A DNA stretch of 64,000 nucleotides from Halobacterium sp. R2-5 (GCF_011734195.1 NZ_JAANTH010000003.1:205982-269981); one strand, 5' to 3'. Positions 51,594-60,914 are shown, numbered from the stretch's first letter. The notes: generated by a model from the sequence alone, not told the origin. Made by a program: numbers and translations.

Positions 51594-53264
51594 TTAGTTC
51601 GCGTTCTCTGCGGCCAAATCCTCCAGTTGTTTCATGTCTATCTTCCCGACTTCAGTACGCGGGAGCTCCGTCATCACTTCCAGGCGTTCCGGGCGTTTGA
51701 AGACGGCAACCCCCTTTTCCGCGAGGAACTCGGAGAGCTCGTCTAGGGTGAGGTTTGTTGCGGATTCGGTGAGTTCGACGAATGCACAGGGTCGTTCGCC
51801 GAGGCGTTCGTCCGGCATCGCTACAATTGCCACGTTCGCGACGTCAGGGTGCTCAGCTACGACGTCCTCCACGCCTGGTGCGTAGATGTTCTCCCCGCCA
51901 CGGATAATCGTATTCTTGATTCGCCCGAAAACGGTGTAGTTTCCGTCTTCTCGATGGGAGAGCACGTCTTCGGTGTAGAACCAGCCGTCGTCGTCGAAGT
52001 TCTCAGTGTTCTCCTCGGCGTTCCGGAAGTACCCGGTGAAGTAGCCCGGGCCCCGAACGGAGAGTTCGCCCGTCTCCCCCTGTGGGACGGCCTCGTCGCG
52101 GTCGAAATCGACGATATGGACATCTGCGCCACCGGAGATCGGACGGCCGACTGTCTCAGCTTGGACGTCTACGTCGTCTTGAGGGCGGGTACAGATGAGT
52201 GGGCCTTCCGCCATGCCGAAGATGTTGCAGAATCCGACGTCCCATGCGTCTACGCTATCGCGAACAACGTGGGGTGGGACTTTCTGGCCGCCGCTGATGA
52301 TGACCTCGAGGCTGGAGAGGTCGTATTCGTCTAGATCGGGGTGTTCGAGGATGTCGATAAGTTGGGTGGGGATGAACAGCGAGTACATCCCGCCTTCCCG
52401 TTCGATGAGCTCCATCAGGGATTCGGGTTTGAGTGTTGGCTCGACTGCGACAGTCGCACCCTCCCAAATAGCGGCGCCGACGATACAGTTCAGTGAGGCG
52501 TTGTGACCGATTGGAACACTCGGGAAAGCGATCCAGTCGCTGTCAACACCGGCAACGTCAGCCATGTGCTCCCACTGATAGAGATAATCATTGTGCGTTC
52601 GCGGGATTCCCTTCGGCATTCCAGTGGTCCCACCGGAAAGCAGCATCACTCCGGGTTCGGTCGGTGGGACCTCCAGGGAGTCGAGTCGCTCGTCGTCCGG
52701 TGTGGTTTCACACAACGAGTCAAAGTCTTCCCACCCGTCCGGGAGTGAGTCTCTGTCATCAGCCACACCGATAACTGTCTCGAGGTGGGGGTACTCTGAC
52801 TGGAGATCGTCGACGAGCGATACGAAGTCGAATCCCATGTCGTATCGATCGCCAGCGGTCAGGTAGACTGTTGCGTCGAAGTGGTCTAGGAGATGCCGGA
52901 CTTCGGCTTCTCGATGGCGAGGGAGCGCCTGTACGGGAATTGCACCGACTCGGGAGCAGCCGAAGAACGCTTCGAGGAACTCGACTGAGTTCGGCAATTG
53001 GAAGACGATTCGTTCGCCGGCGGTGATGCCGTTTTCGTCGAGCGCGGTTGCTAGATTTCGGGAGCGTTTTGCGAGCTCTGCGTAGGTTAACTCCCGGTTG
53101 GGGCCGGTGACTGCGACCTTATCTGGTGTTTCGCGTGCGCGCTGGTCGAGGACCTCGTGGAATGTCAGGTCGCGCCAGTAACCTGCGTCGCGGTAGCGGT
53201 CGATTCGTTCCTGTGGGAAGGGGACGTAGCCCTCTAGGGATGCGGGTGAGAGATCGTCACTCAT
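51594..53264 (-). CDS. Aryl-acid AMP ligase (DhbE/EntE-like), probable salicylate or 2-aminobenzoate activation (556 aa)
   Basis: ATG 53262-53264 begins MSDDLSPASLEGYVPFPQER. The N-terminal pattern YVPFPQERIDRYRDAGYWRD is that of 2,3-dihydroxybenzoate/salicylate adenylating enzymes. A3 is SGGTTGMPKGIPRTHNDY (about 205-222), A4 has IGHNASLNCI with the HN dipeptide, A5 IFGMAEGPL, A7 YFTGYFRNAEENTENFDDDG and the last Lys in RTEVGKIDMKQLEDLA. It activates an aromatic acid with ATP to an acyl adenylate, probably for CoA transfer. It is convergent with the fused hydroxylase (7 bp apart), the obvious next enzyme for the CoA thioester. Confidence 0.9.
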   Translation of the reverse strand: MSDDLSPASLEGYVPFPQERIDRYRDAGYWRDLTFHEVLDQRARETPDKVAVTGPNRELTYAELAKRSRNLATALDENGITAGERIVFQLPNSVEFLEAFFGCSRVGAIPVQALPRHREAEVRHLLDHFDATVYLTAGDRYDMGFDFVSLVDDLQSEYPHLETVIGVADDRDSLPDGWEDFDSLCETTPDDERLDSLEVPPTEPGVMLLSGGTTGMPKGIPRTHNDYLYQWEHMADVAGVDSDWIAFPSVPIGHNASLNCIVGAAIWEGATVAVEPTLKPESLMELIEREGGMYSLFIPTQLIDILEHPDLDEYDLSSLEVIISGGQKVPPHVVRDSVDAWDVGFCNIFGMAEGPLICTRPQDDVDVQAETVGRPISGGADVHIVDFDRDEAVPQGETGELSVRGPGYFTGYFRNAEENTENFDDDGWFYTEDVLSHREDGNYTVFGRIKNTIIRGGENIYAPGVEDVVAEHPDVANVAIVAMPDERLGERPCAFVELTESATNLTLDELSEFLAEKGVAVFKRPERLEVMTELPRTEVGKIDMKQLEDLAAENAN

Positions 53265-53640
53265 GGGCTTCAATACCACAATAGCAGACGTCTCCCATAA
53301 ATCATCGGTGTCCTGTCTGAGTTAATTTGGTCTGTGCCTTTCGATTAGAGCCGTGCATGAGGGGGTGGATGAATATTGATGAGGAATGGGGACTTACCCC
53401 ATGGATACGTTTTATGCAGAATATGTTCGCCCAAACGAACCGCGTCTCGGTGAATTACTTCGAACCTGTTCGTGTTAGGCCCGATTATGAGAACGACTAT
53501 CAAGCTAAGACTGGGTTACAGTTGGGTTCCTCATAGCGGGAACTCACTCAGAAGCAGTCGGAACCTCCTCATAAAGGACGGGAAATTTTCCCGTATAACG
53601 AGATTTTTGTCGAAATCGCGAGCTGAGAGGGGAAACCACT
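53265..53640. other. Divergent promoter gap between the ligase and IclR genes
   Basis: These 376 bp hold the promoters of the ligase (minus) and the IclR regulator (plus). The 15-bp palindrome at 53579-53593 is the only strong regulatory signal. No gene is supported. Confidence 0.55.
53579..53593. promoter_or_regulatory. 15-bp palindrome upstream of the IclR gene
   Basis: CGGGAAA-T-TTTCCCG is a perfect inverted repeat with a 1-bp centre. It lies 48 bp upstream of ATG 53641, just above the TATA-like GATTTTTG (about 53602-53609). IclR proteins bind such short palindromes, so autoregulation and control of the divergent ligase gene are likely. Confidence 0.65.
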
Positions 53641-54432
53641 ATGGAACCCACCACACATCGTGGGAGTATGAACGACGATCAGACCAAACGAGTGCAGGCC
53701 GACGACACCCTCGTTTCGATTCTGGAAGCAATTCAGGACAACGGCGGTGCAACAGCTTCCGAGATAGCAGACATCGTTGGTGTATCGAAAAGTACAGCCT
53801 ACAGACACCTCACGACACTCCACGACCACCGGTTAGTCACGAAGCAGAACGGGACCTACGATCTCGGCCTTCGGTTTCTCGACTTAGGTGGCTACGCCAG
53901 GGAGCAGCACACCGTGTTTGGGGACATCAAACCCACCCTCAAAAATATTGCAGAAGAGACGGGAGAGTTCGTCGGATTTCTCGTCGAGGAGGACGGGCTC
54001 GGGGTCTACCTGCATACTGAGATGGGGAACAAGGGCGTGCAAAACGATGTCCGAATCGGCCGACACGTCCACCTCCACCAATCCGCGGCCGGCAAAGCAA
54101 TCCTTGGATCACTCCCGGAACAACGTGTCGAAGAAATCATCGACGAGCACGGGCTCCCAGCCAAAACATCCGAAACAGTCACAGATAGAGACGTTTTCCA
54201 GGAGGAGTTAGCAACCATCCGCGAGCGCGGATACGCGTATGCACGCGGTGACCATACAGAGGGGCTTTGGGCAGTCGGTGTCCCAGTTCACGACCGGTCA
54301 GACCAAGTTGCAGGCGGTATCCTCGTTGCTGGTCCGACACACCGGATGCAAGGCGAGTGGTTCGAGCAAGGCCTCCCGGAATATCTGAAAGGGACCGTCA
54401 AGGAATTCGAGCTGAACTTATCGTTCTCCTAG
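53641..54432 (+). CDS. IclR-family transcriptional regulator (263 aa)
   Basis: ATG 53641 fits a leaderless start about 35 bp after GATTTTTG; an internal ATG at 53668 also lies before the conserved part. The winged helix (about 22-85) has ATASEIADIVGVSKSTAYRH and LTTLHDHRLVTKQNGTYDLG. The effector domain (about 95-263) has FVGFLVEEDGLGVYLHTEMG and RHVHLHQSAAGKAILGSLPE, with GLWAVGVPVHDRSDQVAGGI. It is beside the aromatic ligase and hydroxylase genes and is their likely regulator, sensing the aromatic acid or an intermediate. Confidence 0.93.
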   Translation: MEPTTHRGSMNDDQTKRVQADDTLVSILEAIQDNGGATASEIADIVGVSKSTAYRHLTTLHDHRLVTKQNGTYDLGLRFLDLGGYAREQHTVFGDIKPTLKNIAEETGEFVGFLVEEDGLGVYLHTEMGNKGVQNDVRIGRHVHLHQSAAGKAILGSLPEQRVEEIIDEHGLPAKTSETVTDRDVFQEELATIRERGYAYARGDHTEGLWAVGVPVHDRSDQVAGGILVAGPTHRMQGEWFEQGLPEYLKGTVKEFELNLSFS

Positions 54433-54559
54433 CTGGGATTACAGGGGTACAGGTGTAATGCCGGTGGCTTGCTCACCACACTCTGCTGGTTGTCGTAGTG
54501 CGTGGTACGCGATAATCAACTACAGTAGACCGGATCGGGTCGGGGAGTGACGGTTCTCC

Positions 54560-56506
54560 TTAGTCGATTTTCTCGACGTACGTGTACTCCTCGTCGAGGG
54601 CTTGGGCGTCCTCCGGGAGCAACGCGACGGTGAGGTGGTCGGCGTAGTCACTAAAGTACTCCACGACGCGCGCGATGCGGTCGGAGTCGATGGCTTCCAG
54701 CGAGTCCAACACCATGAACGGAACGTCCTCGTACACCTCGTGGACGAGGTAGCCCGCGAGCGCGAACACGAGTCCGGTTACCTCGCGCTCGCTCTCCGAA
54801 AGGTGGTCAATCGTGTCTCGATAGGACGTGCCGTCATCGGTCGCACGGATGATGTGGAGGTCGAAGGTGGTCTTCTCGACCTTACGGCGCCCCTCGCGGA
54901 CCTCCTGCTCGCGACGCTCCACCCAAATGCGCTCGATGTTGTCGTACTCGAGCACAGCGAGGACTGACTCCATGTGGTCGTTGAACTCTTCGACGGCTTC
55001 TTCCTCGATACGGTCGACTTTCGTCCGGAGATCCGTGAGCTCCTCGTTGACCTCCTCGCGGCGGGCCGCCAGTTCGTCGCGCTCGCCCAGCGTCTCCTCG
55101 TGGTCCGCGATGTCGGCTTCGACGTCCGCGAGGTCGCTCTCCAGACGTTCGATGCGAATCTCGATTTCGTTGGACTTGCGGTGGAGCTCCAGCACTTCGT
55201 CGTAGTCGCCGCCCGTGCCAACGTCTTCGGTCTCGGCCTCGAGGCGCTCGACCTCCTCGCGCTGCTCTTCGAGAGAGTCCTCCAGGGAGTCGATGCGCTG
55301 CTCGGTGGCCTCGATTTCGGTCTCGACCTCCGAGAGGCGGCGCTCGGTGCGCTCGCGCTCGCGCTGCTGTCGCTGAATCTCCGAGCGAGTCGACGAGAGT
55401 TCGTCGATCTGTGCCTCCAGGTCGCTACGTTCGTCGAGTTTCTCCGCGCGGAGGTCACGGAGTTGGTCGACCGTCCCCTCGATGCGGTCGCGCTCGACCT
55501 CCGACCCACACGTCCAGCAGACGACGTCATCGGCCTCGTCGAGGAGCTGCTGGGTCGGGTCGGCGTCGGTGTCCTCGCCGAACTCGTCGAGGTCGAGGCC
55601 TTCGCCGTCGAGCATCTCCTCGTTGAAGCTGATGACGCTGCCGAGTTGGCTAATCGTGTCGTCGAGTGCGCGCTTGCGCTCGCGGAGCTCGTCGATGCGA
55701 CCGGCGAGGTGCTCGGGGTTCTCGTCGTGACCCTCTGCCTCTTCGAGTTCAGCTTCGAGCTGGTCGCGTTCGCCGCGGAGGTCGTCGAGAGTCTGCTGTT
55801 CGGTTTCGAGGTCGAACTCGAGGTCCTCGAGGTCAGACTGGGCGTCCCGCAGCGCTTCGAAGGCCTCCTCGATGGCCTCCTTCTGGGAACGGCTCTGTTC
55901 GAGGCTCACATCTTTTTCCTCGATTTCGGCTTCGACATCCGCGAGTTCCCCGCGCGCTTCTTCGAGCTCGTCTTCGATCCCCTGTTTTTCGGCTTCGAGT
56001 TCGGGGAGTTCCCCCTCGATTCGTTCGAGTTCTTGAATCTGGTCGTCTAGGTCACGCTTTTCGTTCTCGAGGTTTCGAATCTGGGATTCGATTTCCTCGG
56101 TGTCGACGGGGTCCATGATGATCTCACGGAGGTCGTCGCCGCGGGCGACGGCGCGGCGGACTTCCGTATTCTCGAGGAGGAACGCGAACTGGTCGGCGAC
56201 AGTTGAGTCGTCGAGGTAGGGGTCGCCACCGTAGACGACGGTGTCACCGCTTTTCGTGAGTGTTCGCGTGTACGTTTCGTCGCCGACCTGTAGCTCGACT
56301 TCGCCTTCGTCAGCGTCGCCTTTCAGCGAAGCGCGCTTGCTACCAAGACCGGCCATAATCGCCTGCAGGAACGATGTCCGGTTGGTTGCGTTCCGACCGG
56401 TCAACACGGTCACGCCTGGCGGTAGCGTCACCTCGGCTTCGTCGATGCCACCGATGTTGCGGGCGTGGACGCGTACGTCTCGTTCGGTAGACTGCTGAGA
56501 TGCCAT
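54560..56506 (-). CDS. Archaea-specific SMC-related protein (Sph-like, 648 aa)
   Basis: The ATPase head is split by a long coiled coil: an N-terminal lobe with a degenerate P-loop GRNATNRTS (37-45), a helical rod with a zinc hook CWTC (330-333), and a C-terminal lobe with PFMVLDSLEAID near 610. The P-loop lacks the usual Lys (Arg at 43), a feature I recall for this haloarchaeal group. It is strongly acidic. These proteins are found beside rdfA and may organise DNA or cell structure. A CTCTTAAGAC element (about 56532-56541) is about 30 bp upstream of ATG 56506, so it has its own promoter although rdfA is 59 bp upstream. Confidence 0.9.
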   Translation of the reverse strand: MASQQSTERDVRVHARNIGGIDEAEVTLPPGVTVLTGRNATNRTSFLQAIMAGLGSKRASLKGDADEGEVELQVGDETYTRTLTKSGDTVVYGGDPYLDDSTVADQFAFLLENTEVRRAVARGDDLREIIMDPVDTEEIESQIRNLENEKRDLDDQIQELERIEGELPELEAEKQGIEDELEEARGELADVEAEIEEKDVSLEQSRSQKEAIEEAFEALRDAQSDLEDLEFDLETEQQTLDDLRGERDQLEAELEEAEGHDENPEHLAGRIDELRERKRALDDTISQLGSVISFNEEMLDGEGLDLDEFGEDTDADPTQQLLDEADDVVCWTCGSEVERDRIEGTVDQLRDLRAEKLDERSDLEAQIDELSSTRSEIQRQQRERERTERRLSEVETEIEATEQRIDSLEDSLEEQREEVERLEAETEDVGTGGDYDEVLELHRKSNEIEIRIERLESDLADVEADIADHEETLGERDELAARREEVNEELTDLRTKVDRIEEEAVEEFNDHMESVLAVLEYDNIERIWVERREQEVREGRRKVEKTTFDLHIIRATDDGTSYRDTIDHLSESEREVTGLVFALAGYLVHEVYEDVPFMVLDSLEAIDSDRIARVVEYFSDYADHLTVALLPEDAQALDEEYTYVEKID

Positions 56507-56565
56507 TACCTGTGTCCAAGAAGGGGAACGTCTTAAGAGTTATCACACCTGTCGTATCAGCCGCC

Positions 56566-57174
56566 TCACGCCTCGTCACAGTTGCAGCCGCCCTGTCGGA
56601 GCAGTTCGCCGGCGGCGTAGTCGGTGCCGCAGTCGCCACAAATCACACGCACGTCGACGATAACGTCGTAGTCGTGCTTGCTGAGCTCGCCACTGGACAC
56701 CAGGCCCTCGATGGTCGAATCGGTGACGGCCGAGGTTCGGCCCTGAAGGCGCTCGATCGTCTCGGCTTTCTTGTCGGGATCACCAGACTGGTCGGGGAGC
56801 TCCGCCTCGCGGTACTCCGTGAGGTACGTGTGGACTGCCTGGTGGGTGACGAAGTCGGACTGGACGCCGTCGACGTCGACACCCATCGATTCGAGTTCGC
56901 GTTGCTTGCGCATTCGGTCGGCGCTAGAGACGTCGTCGTCGGTGAGGACCTGGTAAACGTTCTGGAGGTCGGTTTCGGAGATGGAGCCGTCAGAGCGCCG
57001 GATGGCCGCGTCCAGTACCGCGCGGTTGAACTCGTCGGCGAGGTTTCGCAGGCTCGTTCGCTCGCCGTGTTCGCCGGTCCAGGCGACTTCGAGTTGTTCG
57101 CCCATGCCGCCGAGTTCGTACTTCTCGATGACGCGTGCGACCTTGCTGTTCGGCCGTGACGAAGACTCACTCAT
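56566..57174 (-). CDS. rdfA: Rod-determining factor RdfA-like protein (202 aa)
   Basis: The protein begins MSESSSRPNSKVARVIEKYE and contains RTSLRNLADEFNRAVLDAAI, DLQNVYQVLTDDDVSSADRM and RKQRELESMGVDVDGVQSDF. A C-terminal zinc-ribbon-like cluster follows: Cys179, Cys182 (CGDCG), Cys197 and Cys199. This is the pattern of the haloarchaeal rod-determining factor RdfA, first described in Haloferax, which is needed for rod-shaped cells. Its pairing with the SMC-related protein is conserved. The promoter carries repeated elements at 57183-57239. Copies outside the main chromosome often occur in several diverged forms, so a shape role for this copy is unproven. Confidence 0.82.
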   Translation of the reverse strand: MSESSSRPNSKVARVIEKYELGGMGEQLEVAWTGEHGERTSLRNLADEFNRAVLDAAIRRSDGSISETDLQNVYQVLTDDDVSSADRMRKQRELESMGVDVDGVQSDFVTHQAVHTYLTEYREAELPDQSGDPDKKAETIERLQGRTSAVTDSTIEGLVSSGELSKHDYDVIVDVRVICGDCGTDYAAGELLRQGGCNCDEA

Positions 57175-57182
57175 GCCCGCAG

Positions 57183-57239
57183 CTACTCACTGCGGCATTA
57201 CAAATATATCGGTGTAATCCCAGCCGACTATTCACTGCG
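57183..57239. promoter_or_regulatory. Repeat-rich promoter of rdfA
   Basis: CTACTCACTGCG (57183-57194) and CTATTCACTGCG (57228-57239) are direct repeats differing at one base. Between them lies the inverted repeat ATTACA (57197-57202) / TGTAAT (57213-57218) around the TATA-like AATATATC. On the minus strand these elements precede ATG 57174 by 9-65 bp, a layout suited to a dedicated regulator. Confidence 0.65.
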
Positions 57240-57805
57240 TGAACCGTGCTCGTATGTCCCCGGAGGGGCCGTCTGAGGACGAGAATATGAGCTATCCGTA
57301 GGGCGGCTCAGACCCACGCCGGAAATGGATTTATAATATACACAACAATGGTTTGTGGGGCATTCGGTGACTGATTTGACTGGGAACGGATTACATTAAA
57401 CCGTCGGCAACAGGCACGTCTAACCGATATGAAGCCGAACCAGGTCACGGCTGACAAAACTGTTGCAAAATCGGTCCCAAGTGGGTTTTGTCTGTGAACT
57501 ACAACATCCCGAGATGAATCAACGCTTTATAGCTCGTTGTCTGATTGGTGCGGCACTAATCGGCGGTCTCGTTTTAGCTGGACCCTACGAGAAACACGAT
57601 CGCTCGGAGGTGCCCTTACTCGTCGACCAATCAAATGATTGGACTGTACTATGAGGCGGTCTGGGAAGCGTGAAGAGACGAGCGGTCACCTACGCGGATC
57701 GATTCAGAGGTCAGTTACCCCGATGAACTAAATCGTAGCGTCTGAACGAGGTCCAAACTAGTAACCCTGGTAACGGGATCTCCTAGTCCCTCCAAAACTG
57801 GATTT
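57240..57805. other. Interval with one weak small ORF
   Basis: No strong gene is visible. ATG 57514 encodes 46 residues (to 57654) with one membrane segment, ARCLIGAALIGGLVLAG, and could be a small membrane protein. A good TATA-like TTTATAATAT at 57332-57341 is followed only by a short frame. This suggests that a promoter has outlived its gene. Confidence 0.35.
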
Positions 57806-58573
57806 CTATTCGTAGGCGAGTTTGAGCTCGATTTCGTTCGTTGCTGTCGTGACTAGGTCGATGAGCTCCTGACGGTACGAGTTCTGTTCGATTCGTGCTG
57901 TCGGTTCCGCGATTGCAATGGCGCCACGGGCTTCGCCGTCGACGACAATCGGCGCAGCGATAGCAGAAACGCCGTGAGCGGTCTCGTGCTCATTGATCGC
58001 GTACCCCTGTTCTCGAATCGTTTCCAGTTCCGTTTCGAGCTCCTCTATTGTCGAAATCGACTCGGAGGTCTTCTGCGGGAGCCCGTGCTCGTCTACAACC
58101 CATTGAACGTGCTCCTCTGGGGAGAACGCCAGCATGGCTTTTCCGGACGCCAGACAGTGCATATATTCGTGCTTCCCGAGACGCTCGTGCGTTTCGATCG
58201 ACCGTTCTCCCAGTTCTTGTGCTAAGTACACTGCTTTGCCGTGTTCTTCGACGAGCAGCCACACTGCCGAGTCCGTTTCGTCGGCTAGCTGTTTGAGGTT
58301 CGGTCTCGACTTCGATAATACTGGAAACCGATTCTGGGCGTGCACGCCACGATCTAGAAACTGGAGCGACAGCTCGTACTCGCCTTCGTCTTGCGATAGA
58401 TACCCGATGTGCGAGAGCGTTTCGAGATAATTGTACAGCGTGCTGTCTGACACCTCAACGTGATCCGAGAGCTCGGTGAATGTGGCTCCATCGAGGTCTT
58501 GAATTAGCTCGACGAGCCCAAAGACTCGCTCCGCGGTTTTGATCCGCCGACTCTGTTTTTCTGTGTTTTCCAT
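57806..58573 (-). CDS. IclR-family transcriptional regulator (255 aa)
   Basis: ATG 58571-58573 begins MENTEKQSRRIKTAERVFGL; an in-frame start at 58642 would add 23 weakly haloarchaeal residues. The winged helix (about 15-75) includes ATFTELSDHVEVSDSTLYNY. The effector domain has AVWLLVEEHGKAVYLAQELG, CLASGKAMLAFSPEEHVQWV and GVSAIAAPIVVDGEARGAIA. It faces away from the maleate isomerase, which is on the same strand upstream, and likely governs the maleate isomerase, amidohydrolase and Rieske genes. 58574-58860 holds nothing else. Confidence 0.92.
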   Translation of the reverse strand: MENTEKQSRRIKTAERVFGLVELIQDLDGATFTELSDHVEVSDSTLYNYLETLSHIGYLSQDEGEYELSLQFLDRGVHAQNRFPVLSKSRPNLKQLADETDSAVWLLVEEHGKAVYLAQELGERSIETHERLGKHEYMHCLASGKAMLAFSPEEHVQWVVDEHGLPQKTSESISTIEELETELETIREQGYAINEHETAHGVSAIAAPIVVDGEARGAIAIAEPTARIEQNSYRQELIDLVTTATNEIELKLAYE

Positions 58574-58860
58574 GTTAGTCACTCTCTCAGTCGCAGTATA
58601 AAATTTGGCGCCTTGTAGCCAGTGGGGATTACGATAATACAACTGTAATGTGGACTACGAAATCAACTCGGACTGTTCGTTTCGACAATGCCGAAGTGCA
58701 CTGTCAGCGGAAATACTCGCTCTCACGTCTGTATAGCGGCCCCTGAGTTATATTGACCGGAGTGTTTGGAAATATCGAACCGTCACAAGGGGTGGCTACG
58801 GCTACCAACCGACCGTTTCTACGCTGATTTCAACAGATAGCAGTTAGTACGAGCGGAAAC

Positions 58861-59619
58861 TCACTCGAAGCTGTTTCCACCAAGAACCCGGCCTGCGCCG
58901 GGAACCTGTGTACTAAGGTCGAGGTGATCCAGTATCTCGTACGTCGTTGCAGTGGCCGCAGAGAACACAGGTAGACCGAATTTGTCCTCCGCGGCCTGAA
59001 TCGACGCTAGTGATGGCATCTGGACACAGGAAGAGAGAACGAGTGCATCGGCGTCCTCGGTGTCCAGGTCTTCCGCAATCGAGAGCAGATTTCGCTGGTC
59101 GAGTTGCGCTACCTCGAGGTTGTCCGGGCATTCCAGTGCCTCATAATCGATGACGTCGACACCGGTATCCTCGAAGTACTCGATCATCGTCTTCACGAGC
59201 TCCTCCATGTACGGGGCGATCAGCACTACCTTCTCGGCCGCCAACCGGTCAAGCGACCGCACAAGCGCACCGGCGCTGGTTACAACCGGTGCGCCCCCGC
59301 CATTTTCGACGGTTCGCTGGTGGAGTTTCGCCTCGCTCTCTTCGTGGTACCCTGGCCCCTGTGCCATAATCCCAATCAGACACGCGTACGCGATCACGTC
59401 GCAACGAGCGTCCGAGAGGAGCGTTGCACATTCCTCCGATTGTTCGTCCATTCGCTCTAACTCCTCTGCAGTAACACTCTGCATCCGCATCCGGCTAGAA
59501 TGGAAGGTAAAGCGTTCCTCGTAGAGATCAGGGCGAGTCTCTAACATCGCTGGAATCTCTGTTTCCATCGTCACGTTCGAACTCGGGACGATCATCCCGA
59601 CCCGGAAGTTGTCTGTCAT
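58861..59619 (-). CDS. Maleate cis-trans isomerase / Asp-Glu racemase superfamily (252 aa)
   Basis: GMIVPSSNVTMETEIP (8-23) is the signature start of maleate isomerases. The two catalytic cysteines are visible: Cys80 (AYACLIGIMAQG) and Cys198 (VLSSCVQMPSL). The length matches the family (about 250). It converts maleate to fumarate, the last step of gentisate/maleylpyruvate hydrolysis and of nicotinate breakdown. The Rieske protein and amidohydrolase are divergent from it; the FAH-family gene at the window end could be an upstream hydrolase. Related arylmalonate decarboxylases have only one of the cysteines, so isomerase is the better call. Confidence 0.88.
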   Translation of the reverse strand: MTDNFRVGMIVPSSNVTMETEIPAMLETRPDLYEERFTFHSSRMRMQSVTAEELERMDEQSEECATLLSDARCDVIAYACLIGIMAQGPGYHEESEAKLHQRTVENGGGAPVVTSAGALVRSLDRLAAEKVVLIAPYMEELVKTMIEYFEDTGVDVIDYEALECPDNLEVAQLDQRNLLSIAEDLDTEDADALVLSSCVQMPSLASIQAAEDKFGLPVFSAATATTYEILDHLDLSTQVPGAGRVLGGNSFE

Positions 59620-59775
59620 AGCGCAGCTAGAGATTCTCTTCTTATCGCGATAAGCCTTGGGAGAGGTGCAAGTCTCTATTCGACGGCGTCTTCGCGACCT
59701 TCCGGACTGCGTTCAGCGAGGTTCGATACCGAACGACAGTAAACTATATGAATCGTCTTCCACAATCGCTGGTGT

Positions 59776-60912
59776 ATGGGAACGTCTACCGACCAGTTAG
59801 ACCCGGACCGTGAGGTCCCCGAGCAAGCATTCGAGGACCACATCATCGACCTCGACTTCCACGTTAACCCGATGGAAGAAGAGTTGTTGTCGTACGTCGA
59901 CGACGGCGTCGTTCGAGACAAGCTCTCGACCGAGTACGGTGCCACCCCGGTCAAAGGCAAGTGGGACGCCGCCTTCGCGATCAAAGAAGGGACGGAAGGA
60001 CTGTTCACGCAAGGCCGAGCCAAATACGCCGACGACGTCCGTGAAGCCTGCGAGAAATTTGCAATCGACGAGCCCGTCGTCAACGCCGGGATTAACAACC
60101 TGAACCTCCAGCACAATCCCGTCTTGAAAAACGGCGTCGTGCAGGCGGCGAACGATTACATGCTGGACCATTTCGCCGACGAAGGAGTGGCGACGTCAAT
60201 GATGATCCCGAAGTGGGACCCCGAATACACTGTCGAGGAGATCGAACGGGTCGGCAGCGAGGACAATATCGTCGCAGCGTACTCCTGGTTCGACCCGAAG
60301 GTCCCGTGGGGGAGCGAGCAGTTCGATCCCGTCTTCGAAGCATTGGTCGAAAACGACCTTCCGCTATTGCTTCACGGGTCACTCGCGTACTGGCCACAGC
60401 AGTCCTATGTCGGGGACGAAATGCTGACCTGGACCGAAGTCCTGGGTTTCGACTGGCCGATACACGGGATGGTCAACGTGGTTAACATGATTATGCGCGG
60501 TGTCTTCGACCGATTCCCTGATCTAAACGTCGTCCTCCAGGAAGCCGGGCACTGGTGGGTGCCGTTCGTCCGCTATCGCATGGACGAATTCTACGAAATG
60601 CACCCAGAGGACATCAAAATCACACCCCGAAAGCACACCTCTGGCGAACAGTATCTCGACAGAACGCCCAGTGAGTATCTCCGGGACAACTTCTATCTCT
60701 GCACACAGCCGTTCGCGTTGCCGCGGAATGCGGGTGACGCGGAGGATATGTTGAATCTCAGCCTTGCGGAAGACATGTTCATCTATTCCAGTGATTGGCC
60801 TCATCAGACGCTCGACCCGCCGACATGGTTCTACACGTCGCGTGCATTCGACGATAACACCCGGGAGTCGATCCTCCACAAGAACGCTGAAGAGATCCTC
60901 CGGTTCTCGTAA
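59776..60912 (+). CDS. Amidohydrolase-2 family protein (ACMSD-like, 378 aa)
   Basis: The metal-site start DLDFHVNP has Asp27-x-His29. Later ligands are visible in LPLLLHGSLAYW (near 200), LQEAGHWWVPF (near 255) and IYSSDWPHQTLDPPTW (near 338). Members of this group decarboxylate or hydrolyse aromatic acids and related compounds (for example gamma-resorcylate or aminocarboxymuconate semialdehyde). The TATA region lies just upstream in the 156-bp gap shared with the divergent maleate isomerase. The Rieske ferredoxin begins 3 bp after its stop, so they are one operon. Confidence 0.88.
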   Translation: MGTSTDQLDPDREVPEQAFEDHIIDLDFHVNPMEEELLSYVDDGVVRDKLSTEYGATPVKGKWDAAFAIKEGTEGLFTQGRAKYADDVREACEKFAIDEPVVNAGINNLNLQHNPVLKNGVVQAANDYMLDHFADEGVATSMMIPKWDPEYTVEEIERVGSEDNIVAAYSWFDPKVPWGSEQFDPVFEALVENDLPLLLHGSLAYWPQQSYVGDEMLTWTEVLGFDWPIHGMVNVVNMIMRGVFDRFPDLNVVLQEAGHWWVPFVRYRMDEFYEMHPEDIKITPRKHTSGEQYLDRTPSEYLRDNFYLCTQPFALPRNAGDAEDMLNLSLAEDMFIYSSDWPHQTLDPPTWFYTSRAFDDNTRESILHKNAEEILRFS

Positions 60913-60914
60913 CA

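Noticed and set aside
54974..56050. Long 358-codon open frame antisense to the SMC-related gene
   Set aside because: It is a shadow of the Glu/Asp-rich coiled coil; its composition (Phe, Leu, Val, Gly rich) and lack of motifs do not fit a haloarchaeal protein.
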